Positions 1 to 11,574 of a stretch of DNA of 64,000 bases are shown piece by piece. The notes under the pieces were generated by a model. That model had not been told where the DNA came from, did no database searches, and saw only the letters and a program-made list of their open reading frames with translations. The stretch's first letter is position 1. Each line of letters begins with the position of its first letter. The DNA comes from Lycium barbarum (Eukaryota > Streptophyta > Magnoliopsida > Solanales > Solanaceae), in NCBI RefSeq assembly GCF_019175385.1, contig NC_083340.1, positions 8,692,336 to 8,756,335 on the forward strand. The letters are read 5' to 3'. Both the position numbers and the translations under genes were made by a program.

Positions 1-639
1 TACTAGCAAAAGGGTCGATGAATCAAAACGTCGAAATGGGTCCCTCTTAGAAGTCCTTTTATAACCTACTTTTATCTGATTTCCCAATCGTTTTATTAAT
101 CTTATTTTTTTCCAATAAAGTCTCATTAGTCAACTCCTAAAATTTAAGTCCATTATTAGCCAGAGTTTTGTGGTTATCTTGCAATACATGATGGTCAAAT
201 CCTCTCAATTAACGCGTGTCAAAATGTTAATGATTCGACAAGTATCCTCCAACTCAAATTTAATTAACTTTGCTTGCTACAAGAAATTTTTCTCTCTTGA
301 ATCTTCTACTATATTCGTTTTATTAATCCTTGATTGTGTAGTGCCAATTTTAAATTGACCTCTTAATTTATCATCTCAATTGTTCTTATATGTATGGTCA
401 TCTAGTTTGCTTGCTCGATGTTTTAAAAGAAAATTAAAAGGACCACTCATAAACTAAAGGTGGTAAATGGTAGTTAGACCCCTACCATATTTTTTCGAAT
501 CATTCAAGATGAAAATTGAGTTAAATTCCTCTATGCGGTTGCATATAGCTTTGCTTGAGTAAGGGCCATTCCAGATAGGCTGCTTTTGTTATTACGGAAG
601 CTTTTAGAAAAAAGATCTTTTCCTTTATGATATTAATGA
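1..639. other. AT-rich intergenic stretch, nothing recognised
   Basis: No coding signal, RNA gene or paired terminal repeat was seen. The short open frames lack codon structure or recognisable motifs. Confidence 0.5.
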
Positions 640-1507
640 TTTTTTCAAGGGAAAAGGATCAAATATACCCTTCTACTTTACTCTATTGATTAAATATACC
701 CTCTGTTAGCTAAAGTATCTAAATATACCCCTCCGTTAGCTAAAGTTGTTAAATATATCCCTACATGGATGGAAATGTCCAAATTAAATGAAATTAACCA
801 TTTAACTTAAAAAAAATCCATGCCCCGTAATTTTAACCCGACCTGATAGTTAATGCCCCATCATGGCGTGTGGTAGCTTCAGTTCCATTTTAGGACTAGG
901 AAGTAAGAGAATCAGCAAATAGTTGTCTTAGATATTGAATCACATTTTAATGATTCCATGATGAATAGACTTGATGGCGAATTGGGAAGAACAAAGAAGA
1001 CATCTTCATTATGTCTAACCAACCACATTTGGTTCGATAACCTTGTTGTGGACTAACCAAATTAGTTAGTTTAACAAATGATGGGACATTTCCATCCATG
1101 ACACCATCCAACTTTGAGGTCTGGTGTCTCCCTACCGGAAAGTTGAGAAAAAAGAACCTCAAAAACTAGTCCTCGCAATTCATTGTGCTTGTCATACCAT
1201 TGTCTTGCCAATTCAAAAATCCTTCATCAAGAGCTTGTCGCATCCATGGGTGCCGGCAACATTCAGTTGCTTCTGGAATTGTCAGCTACAGCAAAATCTA
1301 TGGGTCGGGTCGGTTAAATTACGGGGCATGATTTTTTTTAGGTTAAATGGTTAATTGCATCTGATTTGGTCATTTCCATCCATGTATGGGTAGATTTAAC
1401 AACTTTAGCTAACAGGGGGTATATTTAGATATTTTGGCTAACGGAGGGTATATTTAACCAATAAAGTAAAGTAGAGGGGTATATTTGAACCTTTTCCCTT
1501 TTTTCAA
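640..1507. mobile_element. Non-autonomous Mutator-like TIR element (850 bp) with 9-bp TSD
   Basis: The element proper is 649-1498. Its ends are inverted repeats beginning GGGAAAAGG(A/T)TCAAAT, followed by matching blocks with the phrase AAATATACCC and the shared motif GTTAGCTAAAG, so each arm is about 190 bp. It is flanked by a perfect 9-bp duplication, TTTTTTCAA, at 640-648 and 1499-1507. Long TIRs with a 9-bp target duplication are typical of Mutator-like elements (family knowledge). The unique core (about 850-1310) has no recognisable transposase, so it is non-autonomous. Confidence 0.8.
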
Positions 1508-1559
1508 TCATTAGAGTTGTGTCATATTAAAACGACGAGAACAAGAACAAAAGGGTGGT

Positions 1560-2063
1560 GGGGATTAAGGAGTCCGGAGCCAAAATGGCTTATTTTTGCA
1601 GCCATTAGACCAAAATAGGGTGTCTTTTTTTTTTATATACCATAATGGGCATTTCGTTGATTATTCAACGAAATGCCCAGCATTTACTGTTCATAACCGC
1701 AACAATTTTTTTTTTTTTTTGCAGTTCGTGAACTGCTTAACGCAATAGCAGTTTTTTTTTTTTTTTTTTTTTTTTTTTTGCATTTCGTGACACAATCAAC
1801 GAAATAGATGTTTTTTTTTTTTAATTTCGTGAATAAAAACGAAAACTGATTTGTTTTGTTTTGTTTTTTTTCGCATTTCGTGACACAATCAACGAAATAG
1901 GTGTTTATTTTTTTTTGTATTTCGTGAATAAAAAAAGAAATAGGAAATTATAATTTTTTTTGGGGGTGGTGAAATTATATATATATATGAATGAAATAAA
2001 AAAAATATATATAATTTCCTATTTATATATAAAATATATATATATAATTTCCTATTTATATAT

Positions 2064-2099
<36 letters not shown>

Positions 2100-2576
2100 T
2101 GAAATATATATGTATGAATGAAATATATATGTATGAAATATTTTCCTATTTCGTTGGTATATAAACGAAAAAAAACATATATATATTCATCTTATTTCAT
2201 TGGCATATGAACGAAATAATAAATATATATATATATATATATGAATGAAATAAAAATATATATTTTTATTAATATATTTTTATTAATATATATATATTAA
2301 TAAAAATATATATTTTTATTTCATTCATATATATATATATTTTTTTTCATTCATATATATATATATATAAATATATATATATGAATGAAATATATATGTA
2401 TGAAATATTTTCCTATTTCGTTGGTATACAAACGAAAAAAAATATATATATATATATATATTCATTCATATACCAATGAAATAAGATGAATATATATATA
2501 TATATATTTTCGTTTATATACCAATGAAATAGGAAAATATTTCATACATATATATTTCATTCATATATATATATAT

Positions 2577-2641
<65 letters not shown>

Positions 2642-2953
2642 GAAATTATATATATTTTTTTTATTTCATTCATATATATATATAAATTCACCACCCCAAA
2701 AAAAATTATAATTTCCTATTTCTTTTTTTATTCACGAAATACAAAAAAAAAAAAAAAAAAAAAAACCTATTCCGTTGATTGTGTCACGAAATGCGAAAAA
2801 AAAACAAAACAAAACAAATCAGTTTTCGTTTTTATTCACGAAATTAAAAATAAAAAAATAAAAAATAAAAAAACATCTATTTCGTTGATTGTGTCACGAA
2901 ATGCAAAAAAAAAAAAAAAAAAACTGCTATTTCGTTAAGCGGTTCACGAACTG

Positions 2954-3011
<58 letters not shown>

Positions 3012-3117
3012 CGGCTATGAACAGTAAATGCCCATTATGGTATAAAAAAAAAAACACCCTATTTTGGTCTAATGGCTGCAAAAATAAGTCATTTTGGCTC
3101 CGGACTCGGGGATTAAG
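1560..3117. mobile_element. Foldback-type Mutator-like element, nearly all inverted repeat (1538 bp)
   Basis: The element is 1570-3107, with outer ends GAGTCCGGAGCCAAAATG on the left and their complement on the right. A perfect 10-bp duplication GGGGATTAAG lies at 1560-1569 and 3108-3117. Both arms run inwards through the same order of blocks: GCAGCCATTAGACC, a T- or A-run, a TTACTGTTCAT block, and repeated ACGAAAT/ATTTCGT units. They meet in a long AT-dinucleotide centre (about 1975-2690, with one (TA)n run near 2585-2635). No coding capacity is visible. Long arms built of short sub-repeats are the hallmark of foldback elements. A transcript would form a hairpin of about 700 bp. Confidence 0.85.
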
Positions 3118-3370
3118 TCTTATATGTCAAACTGTCAAACCCCTACTGAAGTTTATTTTCTAACAAAAATAATTTTATTGCGCATCAGTTTTGTATACTT
3201 TGACTTTCTGGAGAACAAAGAACTTGTGAAATTGAGAAAATAATTTGTGCCATAGGTATTGCTCCTTTTCATTGAAAAGTGTCATGTTGAGGGAATTGTT
3301 GTTGTCTCTGTGCTCTTGGGCATTTTCTACCTCATTGGTTATTTTTTGGGATTGAAATAGGTTTAAAGTC

Positions 3371-3631
3371 TATTTCCTCCGTTCCAAATTAGCTGTCATG
3401 TTTTGCTTTTCGAGAGTCAAATTATGTGAATTTTGATCAGTAAGTTAAATATTTTTCTCATCTATTGACATGAAAATGTTTGCAACTTGAAGTACTTTTC
3501 GTATAATTCTTTATTATCTATATTTTAATTGTAAAAATTTTGAGTTGTTCCATTTCAATTTAGCTTCAAGATTAATCAAATTGACTCTAGAGAAGCGAAA
3601 CATGAAAACTAATTAAAAAAAAAAGGGAGTA
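3371..3631. mobile_element. Stowaway-like MITE (257 bp, TA target site)
   Basis: The element at 3373-3629 begins TTTCCTCCGTTCC and ends in a run closing GGGAG. TA dinucleotides flank it at 3371-3372 and 3630-3631. The subterminal parts (TGTCATGTTTTGC on the left, GCGAAACATGAAA on the right) are inverted partners. This matches the CTCCCTCCGTCCCA-type Stowaway MITEs that recur at 20.8, 18.5 and 53.0 kb in this window. Confidence 0.65.
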
Positions 3632-3636
3632 CATTC

Positions 3637-4274
3637 TTAGCTCCCGTTTGGCCATAGATTTTGGGAGCATATTTTGAAGATTTGAACAAATCTTTGTTTG
3701 ACCATAAAATTTTGACAGATTTTGAAGACAAATCTTCAAATTCCCAAACTGGCTCAAACCTATTTTTGGCCAAGATCTATGTTTTGGCATTTTCAATACT
3801 TTTAAAAACTACCCCAAACTTTTGTATTTTATAAAAAAAAAAATCATCTATTTATGAACCAACTAATTCTATCTACCATGTTTTCGCAATTAAAGCAGTT
3901 TCTTTTGTTTATACAATGTGGGAAGATTATATTAAAGAATATCTAGTTACTACCGTTGTTTTTTTTTTCTTGCACGGATGGATTTTTGTATTGTAATTTG
4001 AATTGTAGTAGCTAGTAAGTGTGTTACTAACAATTGTTATTAAAATATCATGTTCTGCATAATTTGGGATTAACATGTACATGTTTTGTATGGTTGTGTA
4101 TTCTTGATAGTTTTTAGAACTTATGGGTATAGGTAATCTTTCATGTTTTCAAAAACAAAAAGTGAAAATATGTTTTGAAAAACTATGGCCAAACGCATTT
4201 TCAAAACTAGGAAAACTTCACCAAATTAAGTTTTTCAAAATTTTTTTGAGAATCTATGGTCAAACGCTAGCTTA
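3637..4274. mobile_element. Tourist-like (PIF/Harbinger) MITE, 632 bp, TTA target duplication
   Basis: The inverted ends are GCTCCCGTTTGGCCATAGAT at 3640 and the complement of GCTAGCGTTTGACCATAGAT ending at 4271. The flanking trinucleotide TTA is duplicated (3637-3639, 4272-4274). The TTA duplication points to the PIF/Harbinger superfamily. No transposase is present. It begins 8 bp beyond the preceding Stowaway MITE. Confidence 0.7.
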
Positions 4275-5068
4275 ATATGTTGTGTCATGTCAGTATCAAT
4301 GTCAGATTCATTCGATAAATTCTTACTTTGCTAAATATTGAACTTCTTTTTGTTCACGTTCGAAATGTCCAGTCCTGAGCATGCTTGCTTGAGATTCTTA
4401 TGAGTTGGGTTTTTAGGAAATAATGAGATTCTGAAACTAAGATACAGGAGAAAACTTGGTTGTCACGTGAATACGTGATTTTATTATGTGCTGGAGCAAG
4501 ACTAGAAACATCACTACAGAGTGGTAAAGATTAAGGCTTGTCTAGCGCCAGTTGGTCAGGGTTACAATTTATATAGCAATCATTCAGAAATTCCCTGTTT
4601 ATGTGATACTACTATACAACCTTGTCGTTTCGCATGTGTGTTTAATTAGTGTTTACTTCTTAATATTCTTCGGGAACAAATTGTCAAAAGGCAATTTTTC
4701 GATCGATCTGACAGGTGTACATATATTCTTAGTTAATCTCAGATCCCCCAATCAGCTCAATGAGTTATAATACGAGCCAATGTACTTGAGCTATAACAAA
4801 TACGGTATCATAACCGCATACTCCATCGGTACAGTGGTGGAAAATCTTCAATGAGGATGTACGTTGAGTACATAAGAAGGGTGTATATGACGTCCATGAC
4901 GGAGAAGGATCAACACAGAGAAGGACCGGCAGACTTATAGAAAATATTTGTAATGTTTTTATGCTTAATCAATAAGAATCACAGATCTTAGACATTGGAT
5001 TAATGATTGCGAAATTAGTCAACTAGCTAGTTGTAGTCGTAAACGAGAAAATTCTTAATAATCACTTC
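4275..5068. other. Intergenic, no feature recognised
   Basis: One 72-codon open frame (4552-4770, +) shows no motif. Nothing else stands out before the solo LTR. Confidence 0.4.
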
Positions 5069-5662
5069 GACATTGTATACGGGTAAAACCGAGGATACAG
5101 GCACGCTCGGTTTCCCGTTGTCATGGTTATGCTCGGTCACGATACGACCGTCTCACAGGGAATGAGGCTTCGAGCTCGGGCCGGGATGAGGCGATAAAGG
5201 AAGGGTGGTCGACTGCCATAAGGAGAATACCGAAATATCCGCCCTCAACCGGATAATTCAGCGTCGATCTCGGTAAACAGCTGTCACCAGATTTCTTTTC
5301 TTTATTTAGAATTGTACTAGGGGTGAAACTCCTCTACTATATAAAGAGGAGGTTCTCATCCATTAAAGGGGTTGGAAACAAAAAAGGGAGAAAGAGTTCA
5401 TATTAAAAATAATAAGAATCCTTTGAAACCATTCCCACTTGTTCTTAAATTCATCTCTATTATTCACCTTGTAAGTACTCAACAGAGGGTGTCAACCTCG
5501 GTCTACGTACCCGAGGCCAGACATACTTAATAGTTGGTCAGATCTACTTCTTGATTTACTTATTGCCTTATCTTGCAATTTAATCCATAATTGAATTTAG
5601 CTATATATTTTTGGCATCACGAATAAATTTAATTGTTCTCCGTTTTAAGGTTAAACAGACAT
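5069..5662 (+). mobile_element. Solo LTR (584 bp) with 5-bp TSD
   Basis: The LTR at 5074-5657 starts TGTATACGGG and ends GGTTAAACA, so it has the usual TG...CA ends. It is flanked by a perfect 5-bp duplication GACAT (5069-5073, 5658-5662). It contains a promoter-like CTATATAAAGAGG near 5337 followed by a plausible transcript start, which sets the orientation as +. No internal retroelement domain or second LTR is present, so the element was probably reduced by LTR-LTR recombination. The family is unknown. Confidence 0.8.
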
Positions 5663-7841
5663 CTTTGCTTAAAAGTGCATTTTTTTTTTATCTTGACAAA
5701 ATTTTGTGAAAGAATTAACTAAATAAAGGAATTTTCTCGTCGAAGGAATTAAAGATACCTCGAGGAATCTATCGGAAAAAGTAAGATATAAGGATATTCT
5801 CTCACCGAGAAATATCCTTTTTAATTTAATCTTAATAATTGATGCGTAGAATATACAGACACAACTTTTAATTTGTTTGCATGAGTTGTTCAACACGCAT
5901 GAAAATTTTGTGTCCCGTAAAGGTTGCTTATCCTAAAAGGACCTAAAATTTGGCTACTTCTTGAATCTATTTTTAAGTAACAGTGATGAAAGAGATCGGA
6001 AATGAAAGGTCATGTTTTCTGTAGATACTGTAGCCTTGGTCCTAGAAGGAGATAGATATGGACGTTAGTTGAAAGGACGACAAATTTTTCATTATACATG
6101 AATTTATCTTTTTATCGATGTCACATGCTACAACAAGTAAAGATTATTTGATGGTGTAAAAATTATTTACACGGAGAAAATATATTACTTAAATAAAGTC
6201 AGAGTAAATATTTTTTTACACAATCAGGTATATCTACAAGTACGCCTCCTTAAAATATGAAATCTTGAAAATAAGATTACAATAAGTAAAGATGACCCTA
6301 TGTTATTTATATTGACGGTGTCTATTGCTTAAACTCCATTAAAAAAAAAACACTTATTTTATTCTTCAAGTAACTAATTTTATTAATTAATAGATTTTTA
6401 AAACGATATGATATGTTTGTTAGAATATATACGACCGGCAATCAATCAACTGGAGTGCAATTAGTAAGAAACATGTGTGACATGCTAGTTGTAATTTATT
6501 TTCCAATGGCAACCTTTTTTATAAGGTCAAAGCACCCTGAAAAGAACCACTGTATTTAGCTCTCTTTTCTGTATATATTTTCTTCTCTTTCTTGAGCTGT
6601 CCAAATCTGGAATTCACATTTCCTGGATTTGTAAGTTTGTCTTTAGTCCTTTTAGTTCCAAAAGTTTGGCAAGTGCAACATTATGAGATTTCGCTTTCGC
6701 CCAAGTGCCTTTTCTCCATTGGTAAGTTATGAAAGTCGCGGTGGGTGGAAATTTGAAAAATATTATCAAAGAATGAGAGAAAAAAACGTGAAAATAGATC
6801 AATTGGACCTTTCACATTTGAATAGAAGAAAATAATTTTATAAAAATTTTACGTGTTAATTTAAGATTTATTATATGTAAAAGGAAATAATTATAAGAAA
6901 AATTTTAAATAAAATTTTATTTATAAAGTACTACAAAATCAATCAATTCTAATTATGGAACTACACTGATATGTTATTGTTGTTGAACAAACTCAATTAA
7001 CCAAAAAAAAAAAAAAAAAAAAACACGGTAGTATTAATGTTAGTTTAAAATGATTACTTTTCAAGAAAAAGTAGAAACGTGATTTTCCCCATTGTTTGGA
7101 TGCATTCTACCACTTTCCCTATCTTCACTTTTTGAATGCATGCCCACCGCAGAAAAGTTCTTAGGAGTTGATTAATCTTTTGACGTGCAATATTTATTTA
7201 AACGAAACAACTTTAGACTTTTGGGTTTTGCAATTTTAGCCTATTATTAGTTGCTAGAAACAAAATATCAAAAAGTTGCAAAATTCCTGGGCCAGACAAA
7301 TAATTTGCTCTGCTCTTCAAGTACATGTAATGGATACTGCAATCCTCAAATTTTCATGCCCATCACCCATTTTTGAAAAGCTATATTTTACTCACAAGAT
7401 ACCCGGGAACTATACAATATCTTGTGATTATTGCACCAAATTGCATTGTCACTTTTATTTACAAGATCTAGAATTTTACTTTGCCACAATAATTTTATTT
7501 AATCAAGGTTGAAACATGCATGGTAACTGTGTATATGATTTTTTGTAATATCAACTTAAGTTGACCTATTATAGAGGTTATTACTTTATTTTTCATGTTG
7601 TCATATCAAACTTGATATAGAGAATTACTTATTGTTATAGGTCAAGTTTACAAAACTTGAACTCTTGCTTGATATGTTTCACAGTTTCAAGTTGTTTTGG
7701 TGGTGCTAAGTGTTTTTCCGGAAGTATATTCTTTAGAAATACGTCTTCTTGGATGGGATCATTTAGTATTTTGTTACTTTGATCCAAGAAAAACGATACT
7801 ACAAAAAACGAGACATTTTACCTTTATCACTTACATATATC
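5663..7841. other. Upstream region of the nitrate transporter gene, no gene recognised
   Basis: AT-rich DNA with an A-run at about 7003-7022. Open frames are short and featureless. Distal regulatory sites for the downstream transporter may lie here, but none can be pointed to from the sequence alone. Confidence 0.4.
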
Positions 7842-8000
7842 AATACATACTCTATATCTTTTTTTAAAAAACTTTTTATTTTATTTTATTACATAGGGGA
7901 AGGGGATTACAACGTGGGGATTCAAACCCTCACCAACAAGGTGAAAATTCAAGTAGTCAACCAATTGAGCTACTAAATTCCTTAATACATACTCTATATC
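7842..8000 (-). mobile_element. tRNA-derived SINE (about 125 bp) with perfect 17-bp TSD
   Basis: The insert is 7859-7983. Read on the - strand it opens with a tRNA-like head: an A-box-like TAGCTCAATTGGT (about 7972-7960) and a B-box-like GGTTTGAATCCC. It closes in an A-rich tail, which appears as the T-rich run at 7859-7890 on +. The 17-bp direct repeats AATACATACTCTATATC at 7842-7858 and 7984-8000 are identical. The structure is that of an LTR-independent retroposition from a Pol III transcript, and the perfect duplication suggests it is young. Confidence 0.85.
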
Positions 8001-8345
8001 ACTTTCTTTATTGTAATTTCTAAGATGGTTAATTTGATTTCTTAATTAAACAAAAAGTGAAATCCCTTTTTACATGGGACTAGCTGGGCACTTTTTAAAT
8101 TTCCCCTTTTGAATTCATGGGTACAAGCATTTTGAAGTTCACTGTCATTCATTTAGTGTATCATTTGAAGCTAGGGACCACGAAATTTCCTCCCAAAAAA
8201 AACCAAAAGAAAAGGAAAAAAAAAAAAACATTCATGTGGACTTACCACTCCCCTGATAATGGACCTATGTAAATAAAACAAAATAAAAATAAGGCATTAA
8301 TTAATATAATAAAAGAAGCCAAAGGAGAGACCCCAAACCAACGGC

Positions 8346-8353
8346 TATAAAAG
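8346..8353 (+). promoter_or_regulatory. TATA box of the nitrate transporter gene
   Basis: TATAAAAG lies 122 bp upstream of the chosen ATG (8475). Transcription would be expected to start about 30 bp downstream, near 8376-8382, giving a 5' leader of about 95 nt. An in-frame ATG at 8358 would then lie upstream of the transcript start, which supports 8475 as the true start. Confidence 0.6.
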
Positions 8354-8474
8354 GGTAATGGAATCAATTGAATCTTACCATAGTCTTGGATACCTTCTAT
8401 CTCTTAATATCTCTACCTTTCTTCCTCATAGTACTTCACATATATCAATTAATCAAAAAAAGAAAGAAGCTAAA

Positions 8475-11400
8475 ATGGCACTTCCTGTGACACAACAAGA
8501 AACAAAAACTCTTCCAGATGCCTGGGATTACAAAGGCCGACCAGCTGTTCGATCCTCGTCCGGCGGTTGGTCTAGCTCCGCCATGATTTTAGGTAACTTT
8601 CCATATTTGAACTTGTCATTGTTGGATTTAGAAACGGATCTAAGACAAGTTCTATGAGTTCAACTGAACTCATTCGTACTTTAGGCTAAAAAATATATAC
8701 ATATTACTTATTTTATTATTTACTATATATAGGGATTGAGGCGGTGGAGAGGCTAGCGACATTAGGTATTGCTGTAAACCTGGTGACATATTTGACTGGG
8801 ACCATGCATTTAGGAAATGCTAGCTCGGCCAACAACGTGACAAATTTTCTTGGAACTTCATTTATGCTCACTTTGCTTGGTGGTTTTGTAGCAGACACTT
8901 TTCTTGGACGGTTCGTGAATTTCTATTTACCTTAAAATTTGGAAATTATATGAAACTTATCTGTCACTAACATCTTTTATTGCTCTTTACTTTTAATTAT
9001 TTTTCAGGTATCTTACTATTGGCATCTTTACTACTATTCAAGCCATGGTACGTGCCAATTTTTCGAATCTTGATTGGAAATAACTTAATAGAAATATCTT
9101 TCTCAAAGTTTCTTTTTCAACTTTGAGTGCCATCATGTTGGAGTTGGACTAACTTGGTCATCAAATCAACCTATTCCCTTCCTTCATACGTGAGATTGAT
9201 GCATGAACACTAAACATTTTTCAGAATATTTGACGAGGAGAATAGAAAGAGTAAGAATATTGACATCCATGAAGGGATTAAAGAATCTAAATATAAATGC
9301 TGTGAAGAGGAAAATCGATCAAAAAGGGAATTAAGATGAAGAAAAATCTAATGCCACTTGGTTTAAATTAACCCTTTGTTAAATGATGAATGAAATGGAG
9401 CAATTAGCATGGGCGTTGAATCATGATTCATGAATGGTTGATTATGAAATGAAAAAGTGGAAAAAGAGAAGGAAGAAGAAGAGAAAAAGACATAGAATAT
9501 ACCATTACTAGCTGGATTTTTTAAAAGATAAAAAGAAAAGATTCTGTTTCATTTCTCTCTCTTCAAAAAAAATTACTACTCCATAATTATGGATCAATAA
9601 TGTAATAAATCACATAATTCTTCATGACAAGTCTGACATGATAATAGGTTAAATTGCACTGATAGCAAATACAGTACTAATTCATTTACTTGTTATCATG
9701 ATGAATTATAGGGTGTTACAATCTTGACAATCTCCACTATAATCCCAAGCCTTCGACCACCAAAGTGCGAGCCAGGGAGTTCAACATGCATCCCTGCAAG
9801 TGGCAAACAACTTATGGTCCTATACGCCGCCTTATACATGACGGCGCTCGGGACGGGCGGGTTGAAATCCAGCGTGTCCGGGTTCGGGTCAGACCAATTC
9901 GACGAAACGGACAAAAAAGAAAGAGGACAAATGACAAAATTCTTCAACTGGTTCTTTTTCTTCATCAATGTTGGAGCACTTGCTGCAGTGACAATATTAG
10001 TGTACATTCAAGATAATTTGGGAAGAGAATGGGGTTATGGAATTTGTGCTTGTGCTATTGTTATTGGTTTGGTGATTTTTCTATCAGGCACGAGGAAATA
10101 TCGTTTCAAGAAACTTGTAGGGAGTCCGTTGACACAAATTGCTTCGGTTTTTGTGGCTGCTTTGAGGAAAAGGCATATGGAATTGCCTTCTGATTCTTCA
10201 CTTCTTTTCAATATTGATGATATTCCTGGGGATGGTAACAAGAAAGCCAAGCAGAGGTTGCCTCACAGCAAAGAGTACCGGTGAGTTTTTTGTTTTTTCC
10301 CGACTTTTTTCTATAAGTTATATACATCATTAGTGTAAAAACAATTATACTAGCTATAAGGTCACCTAAAGGCCATTTGATAGTTTAGAAATATTTTGTA
10401 TTGGTGAATTATATAACTTGAACTCATCTATTATTGTGAATATTTGTGTTCTAGCTCCTTTTATTTCATTTCCATTTGAGACTTAAAACAAGAAAAAAAT
10501 TACTTATTTAACTTTTTATTTCTTTGGAATTAAAAACCAATTTATCATATCTCCCCTAAGTTTATTAGTAAAAAAAAAATGGACTTTAGAGTAGTTTCTC
10601 TATAGCATTCTAGAATTGTGGTTGGAAATAATAGGATTCCTTTGTGAGGTCATGGGTTCTAAACTTGAGAATGAAAAAATTCCAGTAGGGTGTGTTACTC
10701 CCTGAGTCCTGGGAATGAAAACAATTCGTATTAATCGGGGCTCCAAAGCGAATAACAAACACTGAATAGGCAACCAAAAAGATAATAGGCAAAAGTTCAT
10801 CAAATTTCAGATACTAGTTTAATCCTTCTATTGAGTCGCACTTCATGAGTTCAATACATCTTTAGAAAGAGAAATTGTGCTCGGTTAAGCATGTGCAGTG
10901 TCCTGATTTTTTAGATCGAGGAAGAAAGACGCCAACAATTGGAAAATGAAGTTTTTATGTGCAAGTTATCATCATTTCTGGTTGGCTTTGATTATTCCTT
11001 GCACTATCTGCATTATTATTTGAAGTGCTTTGAACTTATCCCCATGGTAGGCCAAATCTTTGATGGCTAACAACCATAAACCAATTAATCACCACATCTC
11101 CAATCAAATCCAAAAAAATATTTCCATTTTGTCGAAATGTTTTACGATATGGCCAACTATTTAAGACTTTTTGTAATATTTTCCAAGTTGACTTATAATA
11201 TATAATTGAATATACAGCAGTCTACATTAAACCCTCCCCCACCACCCAAGGAATTTGGAGTAGACACTCTCTTACTCTTAATTATTCTTTTTTTAATATG
11301 TGGAAAGTGTAACCTTCCCTGCTTATTGCCTATAGAGTTGTGGTCTTTGATTATATTGATTATTTTTTATATATACAAACACGAGCGCACTTCTAATGAG

Positions 11401-11536
11401 TCTGGCGTCGGCACAAAATGGACTAAAATTTTCAAAAGGGGTTGTGGAATCTGTTATAGACCAAAAGGGGTTAATCGTGCAGCAGTGCACGATTTACTCC
11501 CAATACGCCTCCTCAAATGCTTTTTTTTTCTTTTCA

Positions 11537-11574
<38 letters not shown>

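Noticed and set aside
947..1354. Small opposing open frames inside the first Mutator-like element
   Set aside because: No transposase motif; they lie in the unique core of a non-autonomous element.
5074..5657. Full-length LTR retrotransposon
   Set aside because: There is only one LTR, flanked directly by matching 5-bp duplications, with no internal domains; it is a solo LTR.
8358..8474. N-terminal extension of the nitrate transporter starting at an in-frame ATG at 8358
   Set aside because: The ATG lies only about 10 bp downstream of the TATA box, so it would be upstream of the expected transcript start. The extra residues do not match the family, while 8475 gives the normal NRT1.1 N-terminus.
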